This document shows, in pieces, positions 1 through 9,906 of a DNA stretch of 55,112 nucleotides. The translations under genes were made by a program, and so were the position numbers. Positions within the stretch are counted from its first letter, which is position 1; each line of letters starts with the position of its first letter. Origin of the DNA: an uncultured Prevotella sp. (GTDB lineage: Bacteria > Bacteroidota > Bacteroidia > Bacteroidales > Bacteroidaceae); assembly GCA_946409435.1 (NCBI GenBank), contig CAMJWJ010000003.1, positions 1 to 55,112 on the forward strand, given 5' to 3'. The notes under the pieces were generated by a model that saw nothing but the letters and a program-made list of their open reading frames with translations, was not told where the DNA came from and searched no databases.

Positions 1-149
1 GAGGGGCTGACAGGAAAATTTAGCATCCAAAACTATTAGTTGCGGATTTTAGGTTAATATTTTTTCCATCACGTGCTGAGTTAACAGGCGATTACATCGT
101 TTTTTTTTACTTTTTATTCTATTTCCTTTGATAATTCTCTTTTTCTTCG

Positions 150-157
150 TATATTTG
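150..157 (+). promoter_or_regulatory. Bacteroidota -7 box (TATATTTG) upstream of small peptide gene
   Basis: TATATTTGC matches TAnnTTTG about 48 nt upstream of the ATG at 205. Confidence 0.6.
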
Positions 158-204
158 CACCCGACACTTGAAACAAGCATATTAACACAAAAATAATATA
201 AACT

Positions 205-396
205 ATGATGAAAAAGAGCTATATCACTCCGGCAATGGAGAGCATGGAGTTTCAGCCCGTCGAGCTGCTGAATGCCAGCGGCGTGTCAGGCAGCAACGGC
301 ATAACCTATGGCGGTGTCGATTTAGATGGTACAGTGACGCCAGGTTCGCGCGAACTGGAGGATTTGCTGGGACTGCCCGGCTTTATTTTCGAGTGA
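205..396 (+). CDS. small MKKxYITPxM-type peptide (63 aa), paralogue of 6124-6318
   Basis: MMKKSYITPAMESMEF...PGSRELEDLLGLPGFIFE; shares N- and C-terminus with the second copy. Confidence 0.75.
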   Translation: MMKKSYITPAMESMEFQPVELLNASGVSGSNGITYGGVDLDGTVTPGSRELEDLLGLPGFIFE

Positions 397-478
397 CCAG
401 CCTGCTCAAGTGCAACAATGCTGAAGATACTCAACACGACACATCGCTATCGGCAAGAAAGACGTTATAAACAAGAAA

Positions 479-513
479 GAAAAATCCGAAATGCTTGGCT
501 TTTCGGATTTTTC
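479..513 (+). terminator. intrinsic terminator hairpin, copy 1
   Basis: GAAAAATCCGAAA-N9-TTTCGGATTTTTC, perfect 13-bp stem; repeated at 6353-6387. Confidence 0.8.
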
Positions 514-576
514 TTTTTAACTTTGCAGTCCTAATACTTGCAGCAGAAATACCAGCGCCCATAAGAAAGTAAAAAA

Positions 577-1452
577 ATGACTGAGAACTACTACATCGAA
601 CAGCTACGGCAGGAGGTAGAACATAAAGTCGGCAGAAAGATAAAGACTCCCAAGGACTTTGAACTTTTGAGAGACGTAATCTATGAGGAGTGCCACACCA
701 TGCTCAGCATATCTACTTTGAAGCGCATCTGGGGGTATGTTCAGACGGACAGCTCGCCCCGCTCCTCGTCGCTCGAGCCGCTGGTAGCATTCGTGGGATA
801 TGACGACTGGGATGCATTCGTTGCTGCACAGTCGACACCTGACAATACTGAGCGGCCACGCCGCCGCAACAACATCTTCTATGCCCTGGCGGCATTACTG
901 ACCATCATCATAGCTACGGCCTGCTACTTTACGTTTTCTGAAAAAGATGTCGTAAAAAAAACTTTCCAGCAGGCAAACTCAACAAAACGTGTGCTGCACA
1001 AAGGACAAGACTGTTTTCGAGATACGGAAGATTACTTGAGGCTCTTCGGTATAGCGAGCAGCGACACCAACTACTTCCGCCCCGTGCCCGGCATGCAGAA
1101 TGTCTATGTGTGGGGGCCTGAATACCACCATCCCGTATGGCACAACGAAGGCGACAGCTCACAGCTGCTGCCCACCATCACCGAATACTGGACACCGCTG
1201 CCCGGCGAGAAAGCATATCACACCAAGGAGTACGTCAAGGAGGTGAACAGCAAACTCTATTACGAGCGCAGTGTGAAAGACGAGATTCGCATCACGTTCA
1301 TGAAGTACCTCGTCGACGGATTTTATGTCTTTCTCGGCATCTATTGCATGGACCGCGAGCACTCAACGGAAGAACATTTCGTTTGGAAACGCATAGCCGA
1401 CGACTGTGACCTTGGCAAGTTGCAACAGCTAAACGAGCTGCACAGCATGTAG
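577..1452 (+). CDS. hypothetical membrane-anchored protein with HTH-like N-terminus
   Basis: 291 aa; N-terminal LSISTLKRIWGYV segment, one TM (IFYALAALLTIIIATACYF), C-terminal globular part. Confidence 0.7.
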   Translation: MTENYYIEQLRQEVEHKVGRKIKTPKDFELLRDVIYEECHTMLSISTLKRIWGYVQTDSSPRSSSLEPLVAFVGYDDWDAFVAAQSTPDNTERPRRRNNIFYALAALLTIIIATACYFTFSEKDVVKKTFQQANSTKRVLHKGQDCFRDTEDYLRLFGIASSDTNYFRPVPGMQNVYVWGPEYHHPVWHNEGDSSQLLPTITEYWTPLPGEKAYHTKEYVKEVNSKLYYERSVKDEIRITFMKYLVDGFYVFLGIYCMDREHSTEEHFVWKRIADDCDLGKLQQLNELHSM

Positions 1453-1571
1453 AGCCACAAGCAAGGAAAAGCCCCGATGAAATGGGCGTTTTTTCTTTTT
1501 GAACCAATTTGAATTAATTTGAACCTGCAAAAGAAACACCCTTGCTGTTGCAACGATACTGCCTTTTACCT

Positions 1572-1579
1572 TATCTTTG
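1572..1579 (+). promoter_or_regulatory. Bacteroidota -7 box (TATCTTTG)
   Basis: TAnnTTTG about 42 nt upstream of the 1621 start. Confidence 0.5.
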
Positions 1580-1620
1580 CAACATCTTTGCAACAATATT
1601 TCATCAAAACCTAAAAGAAC

Positions 1621-4600
1621 ATGAGGATTGTATTTCTTTCTCTATTGCTGGCGACCGCTGTTTCTTCAGTCGCACAGACATTTCATGAGGTAGGAGGTAT
1701 CCGATACCTCGAAAAAGACGGCAACACGGTTGTTGTTGCCCGTCAGGACAAGGAACTGGCCGACGCTATAACCATCCCGGCCACTATCACAGTGAACAAT
1801 ACCGACTTTTCGGTGACGGGCATCATCTCTCCCGACGACAGTGAGAGCGGAGGCGGTGGCGCCTTCCAAGAGTGCGGCATCACAGCTGTCGACCTGAGTG
1901 CACTCAGCATCACTGCAATCCCCGACCAGTGCTTCCAAGGCTGTAGTCTGCTCAGCAACGTGACGCTGCCCGCCAGCATCGCTGCAATTGGCAACAATGC
2001 CTTCAGCGGCTGCATGGCTCTGACGACCCTGACACTGCCTGCCGGTGTCAACGAACTAGGCGAAGGTGCCTTCAAAGGTTCGGGACTCACGGCATTTACC
2101 ATTCCCGCCGGTGTGACAGAACTAAAAAGCGAAGTGCTCCGCGACACGAAGATTACCTCGCTCGAGATACCTGCAAGCGTCACCAAGTTAGGCACTCACG
2201 CCTTTGCCTCAGACTTGCGGGATACTGAAGGACTGGCCGTCAGCAAGACGGTGACAATGGGGCAGCGCGACTGCCGCAACATCGAGTTCGTAGGCGACTG
2301 GGGCATCACGGCATTCGGCGACATGACGACCATCAACTTGCAGGTGCCTGCTGGCGGAAAGGTGGTCTACCAAGAGTACATGCCCTGGATGAACATGAAC
2401 ATCACGGAGTATGGCGAGGACGCTGGTCCTGCACTCACTCCCGACCAGCGCCATGTCACCATCGACGGCATTCTCTACATGCTGAAGGACGGCAAGGCCT
2501 CAGTAGCCATTCAGCCCGAAACGCTCAGCGGCGAGGTCAGCATACCCGAGAAGGTGACCTATGAAAGCACAGACTACGACGTGACTGCCGTCATGGGCAG
2601 CTACTGGAGCTATGGCCACTTGTATTCAGACTACTACCACTACAACGGTGCCTTCACACAGACTGCAGTGACAAGAGTCACGCTGCCCGCCAGCATCAAG
2701 ACCATCGGCCATCACGCCTTCTGCGAAGCCCAAGAGTTGCAGGAGGTGGTGCTCAGCGAGGGTGTCACCACCATTGAGGAGAACGCCTTCGCCTACTGTC
2801 CAAAGCTTACCACCATCAACATTCCCACCACAGTGACCACCCTGCCCTACGGTGTACTGCGCGAGTGCCCCAATCTTACGACGCTCACACTGAACGAGGG
2901 CATCACCTCGGTAGGCAACGAAGCACTACTGAACACAGGCATCGAAACACTCACCATCCCCTCCACCTGTACGCTCTTCGGCTATGAGGCATTGGAGATT
3001 CCTGCACTGAAGACGCTACGTCTGAACGCAACGGAACCGGCAAACGTGAAAGCCATCGACTACAACGGCAACCCGGCCACGATGAACGGCACCGTCTTCG
3101 GTCACGACAGCCAGCAGGAGGAGACTCGCCAGCGACTGGCCGGCGTAGACCTCATCGTGCCGCTCGGAACGGCAGATACCTACAAGGCGCTGGCTCCGTG
3201 GAGCAACTTCCGTAGCGTCACCGACCAAGGCAGCTCTTACTTGAAGCTCGACGGTGACTTCTTCGCTGCACCCGCAGGGGCGTTCACCATCAACACCGCC
3301 CCAGAATATGAATACCATGACGGATGGTACGAGGACACCTATACTCACGGGCTGAACCTCAAGGAGGGTACCACCGTCACCTTCAGCACCACAGGCACTT
3401 CGTGGGTCTACGTCTATCTCTTCTCCAGCAACAGCAACACGGTGAAGCTCGACGGCGAGGAGATTACCAACAGCGAGATAGGCGACGACCAGTCGGGCAC
3501 CTACTCCTTCCGTCGCTACGACAGGCTGGTAGAGGGCAGCGGAGAGCACACCATCACCTGCAACACGTATGAAGGCAACCAGTGGCCGTGCATGTTCCTG
3601 CTGAGAGTGCAGAACGTAAACGGAGCATACCACCAGCCGCAGGAGATTGGTGTCAACATCGACGGTATCAAGTACGTGCTGAGCGAGAAGAGCGAGGGTG
3701 GCGTCATCACCCGTACTGCCACCATCGCCCGCCAAAGCACCAGCCTGAGCGGCGAGGTAAGCATCCCTGCAAAGGTAAGCTATGCCAAGACCGTGCTGGA
3801 AGGCAACAACTGGGTTACGCTGCCAGCATACGACTATGACGTGACTGCCATGGCTGCCGCCGGCTTCAACATTGACGAGGCACCGGGCATCCACCGCTCT
3901 ACAGACGGAGCATTCCAGGACTGCCAGATTACGAGCATTAGCCTGCCTGCCACGCTGACAGAGATACCCGACGGTACCTTCAACAACTGCCAGAAACTGA
4001 CAAAGGTCACCCTCGCCGAGGGAATCACCAGAATCGGGGCTGGTGCCTTTGCCAACTGTACCAGCCTGCAGGACATCTACCTGCCCGAGACCGTCAGCGA
4101 CATGGAGGGATGGTACATCTTCGGCAACTGTACCAGTCTGAAGAAGGTGAACACGCCCAAGCTGGTAACCTCGTTAGGTAACGGATGCTTTATGGATAGC
4201 GGCATCGAGACATTCCTCATACCGAAGACGCTCACAAGCCTCGGTGAGGCCTGCTTTGCTGCCAAGAACCTGAAAAACATCAAGATTTGCCACGAGACCT
4301 ACACGGCCGCCGAGGGCGACAACACGGCCACCATCAACTTCCCCGAGGGATCTTTCGACGATGTGAGCGGCATCACGCTCATCGTGCCAAGCGGCAAGAA
4401 GGAGTCACTCTATTCACAGGTTTATCCGTGGAAGGACTTTGGTGACATTATCGAATACACCGACCAGAACGACGAGCACCAGTACAACGCCTACCGACTG
4501 GACTACGAGGAGGAAACGCCCGCAGCGGCTCGTGGAGACATAGCCCTCACGCACCGTGCTGCCAACAGCTCGCTTACAGGTACGCTGGACTACACACCTT

Positions 4601-4911
4601 CGGGTGTTGAACTCACCCTGCCCGAGAGAATCACGAAGAATCTCTACACCTATCTGGCTACATGGAAGGACAAGCCCGAAAAAATGCCTGCCAGCGATCA
4701 GGTGGTGAAGGTCGTCTTGGAACTGTTAGGTGACCTGACGGGCGACAAGACGCTGGACACTCAAGATGCTATCAAACTGATTGACAAATTCCTCAACGGC
4801 CTGAACGATGAGACCAAGAGGATTGCCGACATCAATGGTGACGGCATGGTAGATACCCAAGACGCCATTCTGGTCATCAACATTTTCCTGAACTCAAATG
4901 CAACAGAATAA
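1621..4911 (+). CDS. BspA-like leucine-rich repeat surface protein with C-terminal type I dockerin-like domain
   Basis: signal peptide; LRR_5 repeats (VTLPASIAAIGNNAFSGCMAL...); C-terminus GDLTGDKTLDTQDAIKLIDKFL...ADINGDGMVDTQDAILVINIFL, two Ca-binding-loop/helix repeats. Confidence 0.85.
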   Translation: MRIVFLSLLLATAVSSVAQTFHEVGGIRYLEKDGNTVVVARQDKELADAITIPATITVNNTDFSVTGIISPDDSESGGGGAFQECGITAVDLSALSITAIPDQCFQGCSLLSNVTLPASIAAIGNNAFSGCMALTTLTLPAGVNELGEGAFKGSGLTAFTIPAGVTELKSEVLRDTKITSLEIPASVTKLGTHAFASDLRDTEGLAVSKTVTMGQRDCRNIEFVGDWGITAFGDMTTINLQVPAGGKVVYQEYMPWMNMNITEYGEDAGPALTPDQRHVTIDGILYMLKDGKASVAIQPETLSGEVSIPEKVTYESTDYDVTAVMGSYWSYGHLYSDYYHYNGAFTQTAVTRVTLPASIKTIGHHAFCEAQELQEVVLSEGVTTIEENAFAYCPKLTTINIPTTVTTLPYGVLRECPNLTTLTLNEGITSVGNEALLNTGIETLTIPSTCTLFGYEALEIPALKTLRLNATEPANVKAIDYNGNPATMNGTVFGHDSQQEETRQRLAGVDLIVPLGTADTYKALAPWSNFRSVTDQGSSYLKLDGDFFAAPAGAFTINTAPEYEYHDGWYEDTYTHGLNLKEGTTVTFSTTGTSWVYVYLFSSNSNTVKLDGEEITNSEIGDDQSGTYSFRRYDRLVEGSGEHTITCNTYEGNQWPCMFLLRVQNVNGAYHQPQEIGVNIDGIKYVLSEKSEGGVITRTATIARQSTSLSGEVSIPAKVSYAKTVLEGNNWVTLPAYDYDVTAMAAAGFNIDEAPGIHRSTDGAFQDCQITSISLPATLTEIPDGTFNNCQKLTKVTLAEGITRIGAGAFANCTSLQDIYLPETVSDMEGWYIFGNCTSLKKVNTPKLVTSLGNGCFMDSGIETFLIPKTLTSLGEACFAAKNLKNIKICHETYTAAEGDNTATINFPEGSFDDVSGITLIVPSGKKESLYSQVYPWKDFGDIIEYTDQNDEHQYNAYRLDYEEETPAAARGDIALTHRAANSSLTGTLDYTPSGVELTLPERITKNLYTYLATWKDKPEKMPASDQVVKVVLELLGDLTGDKTLDTQDAIKLIDKFLNGLNDETKRIADINGDGMVDTQDAILVINIFLNSNATE

Positions 4912-4912
4912 C

Positions 4913-6088
4913 ATGAAAAAGATAATCATCAATATCGTGGCCGCTTTAGCCATAGGCACAGCCGCCACCGCACAAAGTCTTTCAGTAGCCGATGTTAATG
5001 TGGTGCCAGGCACCACGGCATCCTACAGCATCACCATCAATGTGGGAGACGGCGAGTATTCTGGTTTCCAGTACGAGATAGCATTCCCTGCTACGGGCTT
5101 TTCCACTCCCGATGCTGGCAAGTCGACGGTGAACGCTTCCTGGGAGGGAGGTTCCGTCAATCCCGGTGCTCTGACAGCGGGGGCCGGCAAAGTGTCGGTA
5201 CTCTCCATGCAAAACGTGAAACTGCCTGCGGGCGACTTTGCAGTAGGCACCATATCGTTCAGCGTCGACAGCGAGGTACCTCTGGGTACCTACGATGTAA
5301 CCATCACCAATATTGAGTTCCTTTCTACTACTACACGTACTCCGGCACCAGACGTAACGTTTAAGGTGAGCGTGGTGGACAAGCTGACGGTCATCTTAGA
5401 CGAGAATTCCACTGAACTGCCTGCAACAGCAACAGATGTTAACGTTAGCGTGAAACGTACCATCAATGCCAACGAGTGGGGCACTATCTGCCTGCCCTTC
5501 GCCATGAACGAAGCTCAGGTAAAGGCTGCATTTGGAGACGACGTGCAGCTGGGAGATTTCACAGGTTACGAGACGGAGGAGGATATTGAAGAGAACATTG
5601 TCGGCATCACGGTGAACTTCAATGACGTAAGTACCATAGAGGCTAACCATCCGTATGTCATAAAGACCAGTCAGACCATTACGGAGTTCTCTGTCAATGA
5701 CGTTGACATCGATGCAGAGGATGAACCTACAGTGGCTACCGTAAAGCGCACTAAGAAACAGTGGAGCGAAATGATTGGCACCAATGCTGCCAAAACCGTG
5801 ACAGGTATGGAGAACTGTCTCTTCCTAAGTGGTGGAAAGTTCTGGTATGCCAAGGGTGACAAGGATTTCAAGGCATTCCGCGGATACTTCGACTTCTATG
5901 ACGTGATGACTTCTGTGGAGGAGGCTGGTGCCCGCATCAACATCTCGTTCGATGGCACCACCACTGGAATTGGGAACCTGCAGAGACAGAAAGACAACCG
6001 TCGCTACTACAACCTGAAAGGTCAGCAGGTACAACATCCGGCAAAGGGCCTGTACATCACCAATGGCCAGAAGGTCGTTATGAAATGA
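4913..6088 (+). CDS. secreted cohesin-like domain protein with Prevotella-type C-terminal motif
   Basis: MKKIIINIVAALAIGTAATAQ signal peptide; SVADVNVVPGTTASYSITINVGDGEYSGFQYEIAFP...GTISFSVDSEVPLGTYDVTITNIEF resembles the cohesin fold; ends YYNLKGQQVQHPAKGLYITNGQKVVMK; starts 1 nt after the dockerin gene stop. Confidence 0.75.
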   Translation: MKKIIINIVAALAIGTAATAQSLSVADVNVVPGTTASYSITINVGDGEYSGFQYEIAFPATGFSTPDAGKSTVNASWEGGSVNPGALTAGAGKVSVLSMQNVKLPAGDFAVGTISFSVDSEVPLGTYDVTITNIEFLSTTTRTPAPDVTFKVSVVDKLTVILDENSTELPATATDVNVSVKRTINANEWGTICLPFAMNEAQVKAAFGDDVQLGDFTGYETEEDIEENIVGITVNFNDVSTIEANHPYVIKTSQTITEFSVNDVDIDAEDEPTVATVKRTKKQWSEMIGTNAAKTVTGMENCLFLSGGKFWYAKGDKDFKAFRGYFDFYDVMTSVEEAGARINISFDGTTTGIGNLQRQKDNRRYYNLKGQQVQHPAKGLYITNGQKVVMK

Positions 6089-6123
6089 GAAGTGAGAAAT
6101 GAGAATACAAAAGAGAATAGACT

Positions 6124-6318
6124 ATGAAAAAGAACTATATCACTCCGACAATGCAGAGCATGGAGCTGCAGCACGTGCTACTGCTGACAGGAAGCGGTGT
6201 TACCAGCAGCAATGGTTTTGACATCCCCTTTGGTGGTATCGATGCAGATGGAACTCTGCCTCCCGGTTCCCGCGAACTGGAGAACGTGCTGGGGCTGCCA
6301 GGCTTCGTCTTTGAGTAA
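6124..6318 (+). CDS. small MKKxYITPxM-type peptide (64 aa), paralogue of 205-396
   Basis: MKKNYITPTMQSMELQ...PPGSRELENVLGLPGFVFE. Confidence 0.75.
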   Translation: MKKNYITPTMQSMELQHVLLLTGSGVTSSNGFDIPFGGIDADGTLPPGSRELENVLGLPGFVFE

Positions 6319-6352
6319 CAGCTAAACACACATTACTATATTATATATGAAA

Positions 6353-6387
6353 GAAAAATCCGAAATGCTTGGCTTTTCGGATTTTTC
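6353..6387 (+). terminator. intrinsic terminator hairpin, copy 2
   Basis: identical 13-bp stem and loop to 479-513. Confidence 0.8.
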
Positions 6388-6433
6388 TTTTTAACTTTGC
6401 AGCCCTAACACTTACAGCATAATACCAGCGCCA

Positions 6434-8326
6434 ATGAAGAAATGGACCATCGATGACTCCAAGGAGCTCTACAACATCAACGGCTGGGGCACCAGCTATT
6501 TCGGTATCAACGACCAGGGCAACGTCTACGTGACACCCTGCAAGGACGGCACGGAAATCGACCTCCGCGAGGTGATGGACGAGCTATCGCTGCGCGACGT
6601 GCAGTCCCCTGTGCTGCTGCGCTTCCCCGACATTCTGGACAACCGCATCGAAAAGACGTGGAGCTGCTTCAAGAAAGCCGCCGAAGAGTACGACTACAAA
6701 GCCGAGAACTACGTGGTGTTCCCCATCAAGGTCAACCAGATGCAGCCCGTGGTGGAAGAGATTATCTCGCACGGCCGTAAATTCAACCTCGGCATCGAGG
6801 CCGGCTCGAAACCCGAGCTGCACGCCGTCATCGCCGTTCAGTGCCAGAGCGACTCCATCATCATCTGCAACGGCTACAAGGACCAGTCGTATATCGAACT
6901 GGCCCTGCTGGCTCAAAAGATGGGCAAGCGCATCTTCATCGTCGTCGAGAAACTGAACGAGCTGGAAATCATTGCCCGTGAAGCCAAGAAGTTAGGCGTC
7001 AGACCCAACATCGGCATCCGTATCAAGCTGGCGTCAAGCGGCAGCGGCAAGTGGGAGGAGAGCGGCGGCGACGCATCGAAGTTCGGACTGACCAGCGCCG
7101 AGCTGCTGGAAGCCCTGGAGATGCTGGACAAGAAGGACATGCGCGACTGTCTGCGACTCATCCATTTCCACATCGGTTCGCAGATTACGAAGATACGCCG
7201 CATACAGACTGCTCTCCGCGAGGCCTCGCAGTTCTATGTCCAGCTGCACAAGATGGGCTACAACGTAGACTTCGTAGACTGCGGTGGCGGACTGGGCGTC
7301 GACTATGACGGCACACGGTCGCCCAGCAGCGAGTCGTCGGTGAACTACTCCATCCAGGAGTATGTCAACGACTGTATCTACACCTTCGTCGACGCTGCCA
7401 ACCGTAACGGCATCCCCCACCCCAACCTCATCACCGAGAGCGGCCGCTCGCTGGCTGCCCACCACTCGGTGCTGGTCATCGACGTGCTGGAGACCGCCTC
7501 GCTGCCCGAGATGCCTGAGGAGTTTGAACCCGACGAGAACTCCCACCAGCTGGTGAAAGACCTCTACGAGATATGGGACAACCTGTCGCCGCGCAACGTG
7601 CTGGAGGACTGGCATGACGCCGAGCAGATACGCGAAGAGGTGCTCGACCTGTTTGCCCACGGCATCGTCGATCTGAAGACACGTGCCGAGATTGAGGCCA
7701 TGTACTGGAGCGTGTGCCACGAGATACACGCGCTGGCCAAGAACCTGAAGCACATTCCCGAAGAGCTGATGAACATCGACAAGCTGCTGGCCGACAAGTA
7801 CTTCTGCAACTTCTCGCTGTTCCAGAGCCTGCCCGACTCGTGGGCCATCGACCAGATATTCCCCATCATGCCCATCCAGCGGCTCAACGAGCGACCCACG
7901 CGTAACGCCACCATACAGGACATCACGTGCGACTCAGACGGCAAGATAGCCAACTTCGCCACCAACCGCCACAACTCGCACTCGCTGCCCGTCCACACGC
8001 TGAAGAAGAACGAGGACTACTACCTCGGCGTCTTCCTCGTGGGAGCCTATCAAGAGATACTCGGCGACATGCACAACCTCTTCGGCGACACCACGGCCGT
8101 ACACATCTCTGTGAAGGACGGCCACTACCACATCGACCAGGTGTTCGACGGCGAGACGGTGGAGGAGGTGCTGGAGTACGTACAGTACGAACCCAAGAAA
8201 CTGGTGCGCCAGCTGGAGATATGGGTGGCGAAGAGCGTCAAGCAGGGCAAGATAACCCTCGACGAGGGCAAGGAGTTCCTGTCGAACTACCGCTCAGGAC
8301 TCTATGGATACACTTATTTGGAATAA
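6434..8326 (+). CDS. speA: biosynthetic arginine decarboxylase
   Basis: 630 aa; WTIDDSKELYNINGWGTSYFGIND..., VVFPIKVNQ PLP-lysine region, GIEAGSKPEL. Confidence 0.96.
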   Translation: MKKWTIDDSKELYNINGWGTSYFGINDQGNVYVTPCKDGTEIDLREVMDELSLRDVQSPVLLRFPDILDNRIEKTWSCFKKAAEEYDYKAENYVVFPIKVNQMQPVVEEIISHGRKFNLGIEAGSKPELHAVIAVQCQSDSIIICNGYKDQSYIELALLAQKMGKRIFIVVEKLNELEIIAREAKKLGVRPNIGIRIKLASSGSGKWEESGGDASKFGLTSAELLEALEMLDKKDMRDCLRLIHFHIGSQITKIRRIQTALREASQFYVQLHKMGYNVDFVDCGGGLGVDYDGTRSPSSESSVNYSIQEYVNDCIYTFVDAANRNGIPHPNLITESGRSLAAHHSVLVIDVLETASLPEMPEEFEPDENSHQLVKDLYEIWDNLSPRNVLEDWHDAEQIREEVLDLFAHGIVDLKTRAEIEAMYWSVCHEIHALAKNLKHIPEELMNIDKLLADKYFCNFSLFQSLPDSWAIDQIFPIMPIQRLNERPTRNATIQDITCDSDGKIANFATNRHNSHSLPVHTLKKNEDYYLGVFLVGAYQEILGDMHNLFGDTTAVHISVKDGHYHIDQVFDGETVEEVLEYVQYEPKKLVRQLEIWVAKSVKQGKITLDEGKEFLSNYRSGLYGYTYLE

Positions 8327-8329
8327 GAG

Positions 8330-9151
8330 ATGAAAGAGAGCATCACAATAGTAAAGGTAGGAGGAGCTGTAGTCGAGGACGAACTACAGCTCTCTCAGTT
8401 GCTGAGCGACTTTGCTGCCATACCTGGCCGCAAGGTACTGGTACACGGCGGCGGACGGAAAGCCACCAAGATGGCTGAACGCCTGGGCGTCGAGACACAC
8501 ATGGTGAACGGACGGCGCATCACCGACGCTGCCATGCTGGAGGTAGTGACCATGGTCTACGGCGGACTGGTCAACAAGAACGTTGTGGCCCGACTGCAGG
8601 CACACGGTGTCAACGCCATCGGACTGACAGGTGCCGACGCTGACATCATACGCTCACACAAACGGCCGCCAGTAGCCATCACCACGACAGACAACGATGG
8701 CGGTACGCAGGCCGTCACCGTCGACTTCGGTTTCGTCGGCGACGTCGACCTTGCTGACGGTGACATGCTGGCCCGGCTGATAGAAGCCGGCATCACACCC
8801 GTCGTCGCCCCACTGACGCACGACGGCCAGGGTCACATTCTCAACACCAATGCCGACACGATGGCTTCGGAAACTGCCAAGGCGCTGGCACCGCTGTACG
8901 ACGTGACGCTCATCTTCGCCTTCGAGAAGCGTGGCGTGCTGCGCAACCCTGACGACGACGACAGCGTGATACAGACCATCACACACGCCGACTTCGACCG
9001 CTACCGTGCCGACGGCACCATCAGCGGCGGCATGCTGCCCAAGATCGAGAATGCACTCAGCGCCGTCGACGCCGGTGTCCGTCGTGTCATCATCACCAAG
9101 GCCGACGCCATCGACGGACAGCAGGGAACGGTGATTGTAAATGAAGAGTGA
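8330..9151 (+). CDS. argB: acetylglutamate kinase
   Basis: KVGGAVVED...VHGGGRKATKMAERLG...GLTGADADIIRSHKRP; 3-nt gap after speA. Confidence 0.93.
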   Translation: MKESITIVKVGGAVVEDELQLSQLLSDFAAIPGRKVLVHGGGRKATKMAERLGVETHMVNGRRITDAAMLEVVTMVYGGLVNKNVVARLQAHGVNAIGLTGADADIIRSHKRPPVAITTTDNDGGTQAVTVDFGFVGDVDLADGDMLARLIEAGITPVVAPLTHDGQGHILNTNADTMASETAKALAPLYDVTLIFAFEKRGVLRNPDDDDSVIQTITHADFDRYRADGTISGGMLPKIENALSAVDAGVRRVIITKADAIDGQQGTVIVNEE

Positions 9152-9229
9152 AGAATGAAGAGTGAAGAATTTGCTGCCGCCCACGGAGATGAGGAATGAA
9201 GAATTTGCTGCCGCCCACGGGAGGAACAA

Positions 9230-9763
9230 GTGAAGATAAGAGATGACAGGTTTTATTTTGTGAAAGAGAAGAACTTCCAGAACGACGTGCTGCCGCTAAA
9301 GAACGAGCTCTACCGGATGGCACTCCGCATCACGCAGAACCGCGAGGATGCCGAGGACGTTGTACAGGAAACGATGATGAAGGTATGGCGGCGACGCGAC
9401 GAGTGGCCACAGATAGCATCCATGGAGGCCTTCTGCCTCACCATCTGCCGCAACATCGCCATTGACAAAGTGCGCCGAATGGACAACCTGTCGCAGTCGC
9501 TCGACGACAACGTCGACCCCATCGACTCCAGCCATACCGCCAACCCCGAAGAACAGACTATACAGAACGACCGTACCCAGCTGGTGGTCCAACTCATCAG
9601 CCAACTGCCCGAACGGCTACGCAGCTGCATGCAGCTACGCGACATCGAAGGCAAGAGCTACCGCGACATCGCCACCATACTCGGCATCACCGAACAGCAG
9701 GTAAAGGTGAACATCTTCCGCGCCCGACAGACCATACGCGAGCGTTTCCAACAGGTCAAATAG
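9230..9763 (+). CDS. ECF-type RNA polymerase sigma factor (GTG start)
   Basis: ALRITQNREDAEDVVQETMMKVWRRRDEW, region 4 SYRDIATILGITEQQVKVNIFRARQTIRERF. Confidence 0.93.
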   Translation: MKIRDDRFYFVKEKNFQNDVLPLKNELYRMALRITQNREDAEDVVQETMMKVWRRRDEWPQIASMEAFCLTICRNIAIDKVRRMDNLSQSLDDNVDPIDSSHTANPEEQTIQNDRTQLVVQLISQLPERLRSCMQLRDIEGKSYRDIATILGITEQQVKVNIFRARQTIRERFQQVK

Positions 9764-9828
9764 TTCATAGTTCATAATTCATAGTTCATAATTCATAATT
9801 CATAGTTCATAATTCATAGTTCATAGTT
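9762..9828. repeat. 7-bp-period tandem tract (AGTTCAT/AATTCAT)n
   Basis: nine heptamers plus partial, beginning inside the sigma factor stop codon. Confidence 0.9.
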
Positions 9829-9851
9829 TTTTTTAAAAAAAATCATATTTC

Positions 9852-9877
9852 TGTAACTTTTACTTTTAACAAACGTC
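9852..9877 (+). promoter_or_regulatory. candidate ECF sigma-dependent promoter (TGTAAC-N16-CGTC)
   Basis: AAC-type -35 and CGTC -10 spaced 16 bp between sigma and anti-sigma genes. Confidence 0.4.
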
Positions 9878-9906
9878 TTCAATATAGAGACCCAAGATAA
9901 TAACTT

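Noticed and set aside
205-396. RiPP precursor call for the small peptides
   Set aside because: No adjacent modification, export or protease gene and no core-like Cys/Ser/Thr-rich segment; left as unknown small proteins.
3016-3894. 292-aa - strand ORF inside the LRR gene
   Set aside because: Antisense of repetitive LRR coding sequence, no support.
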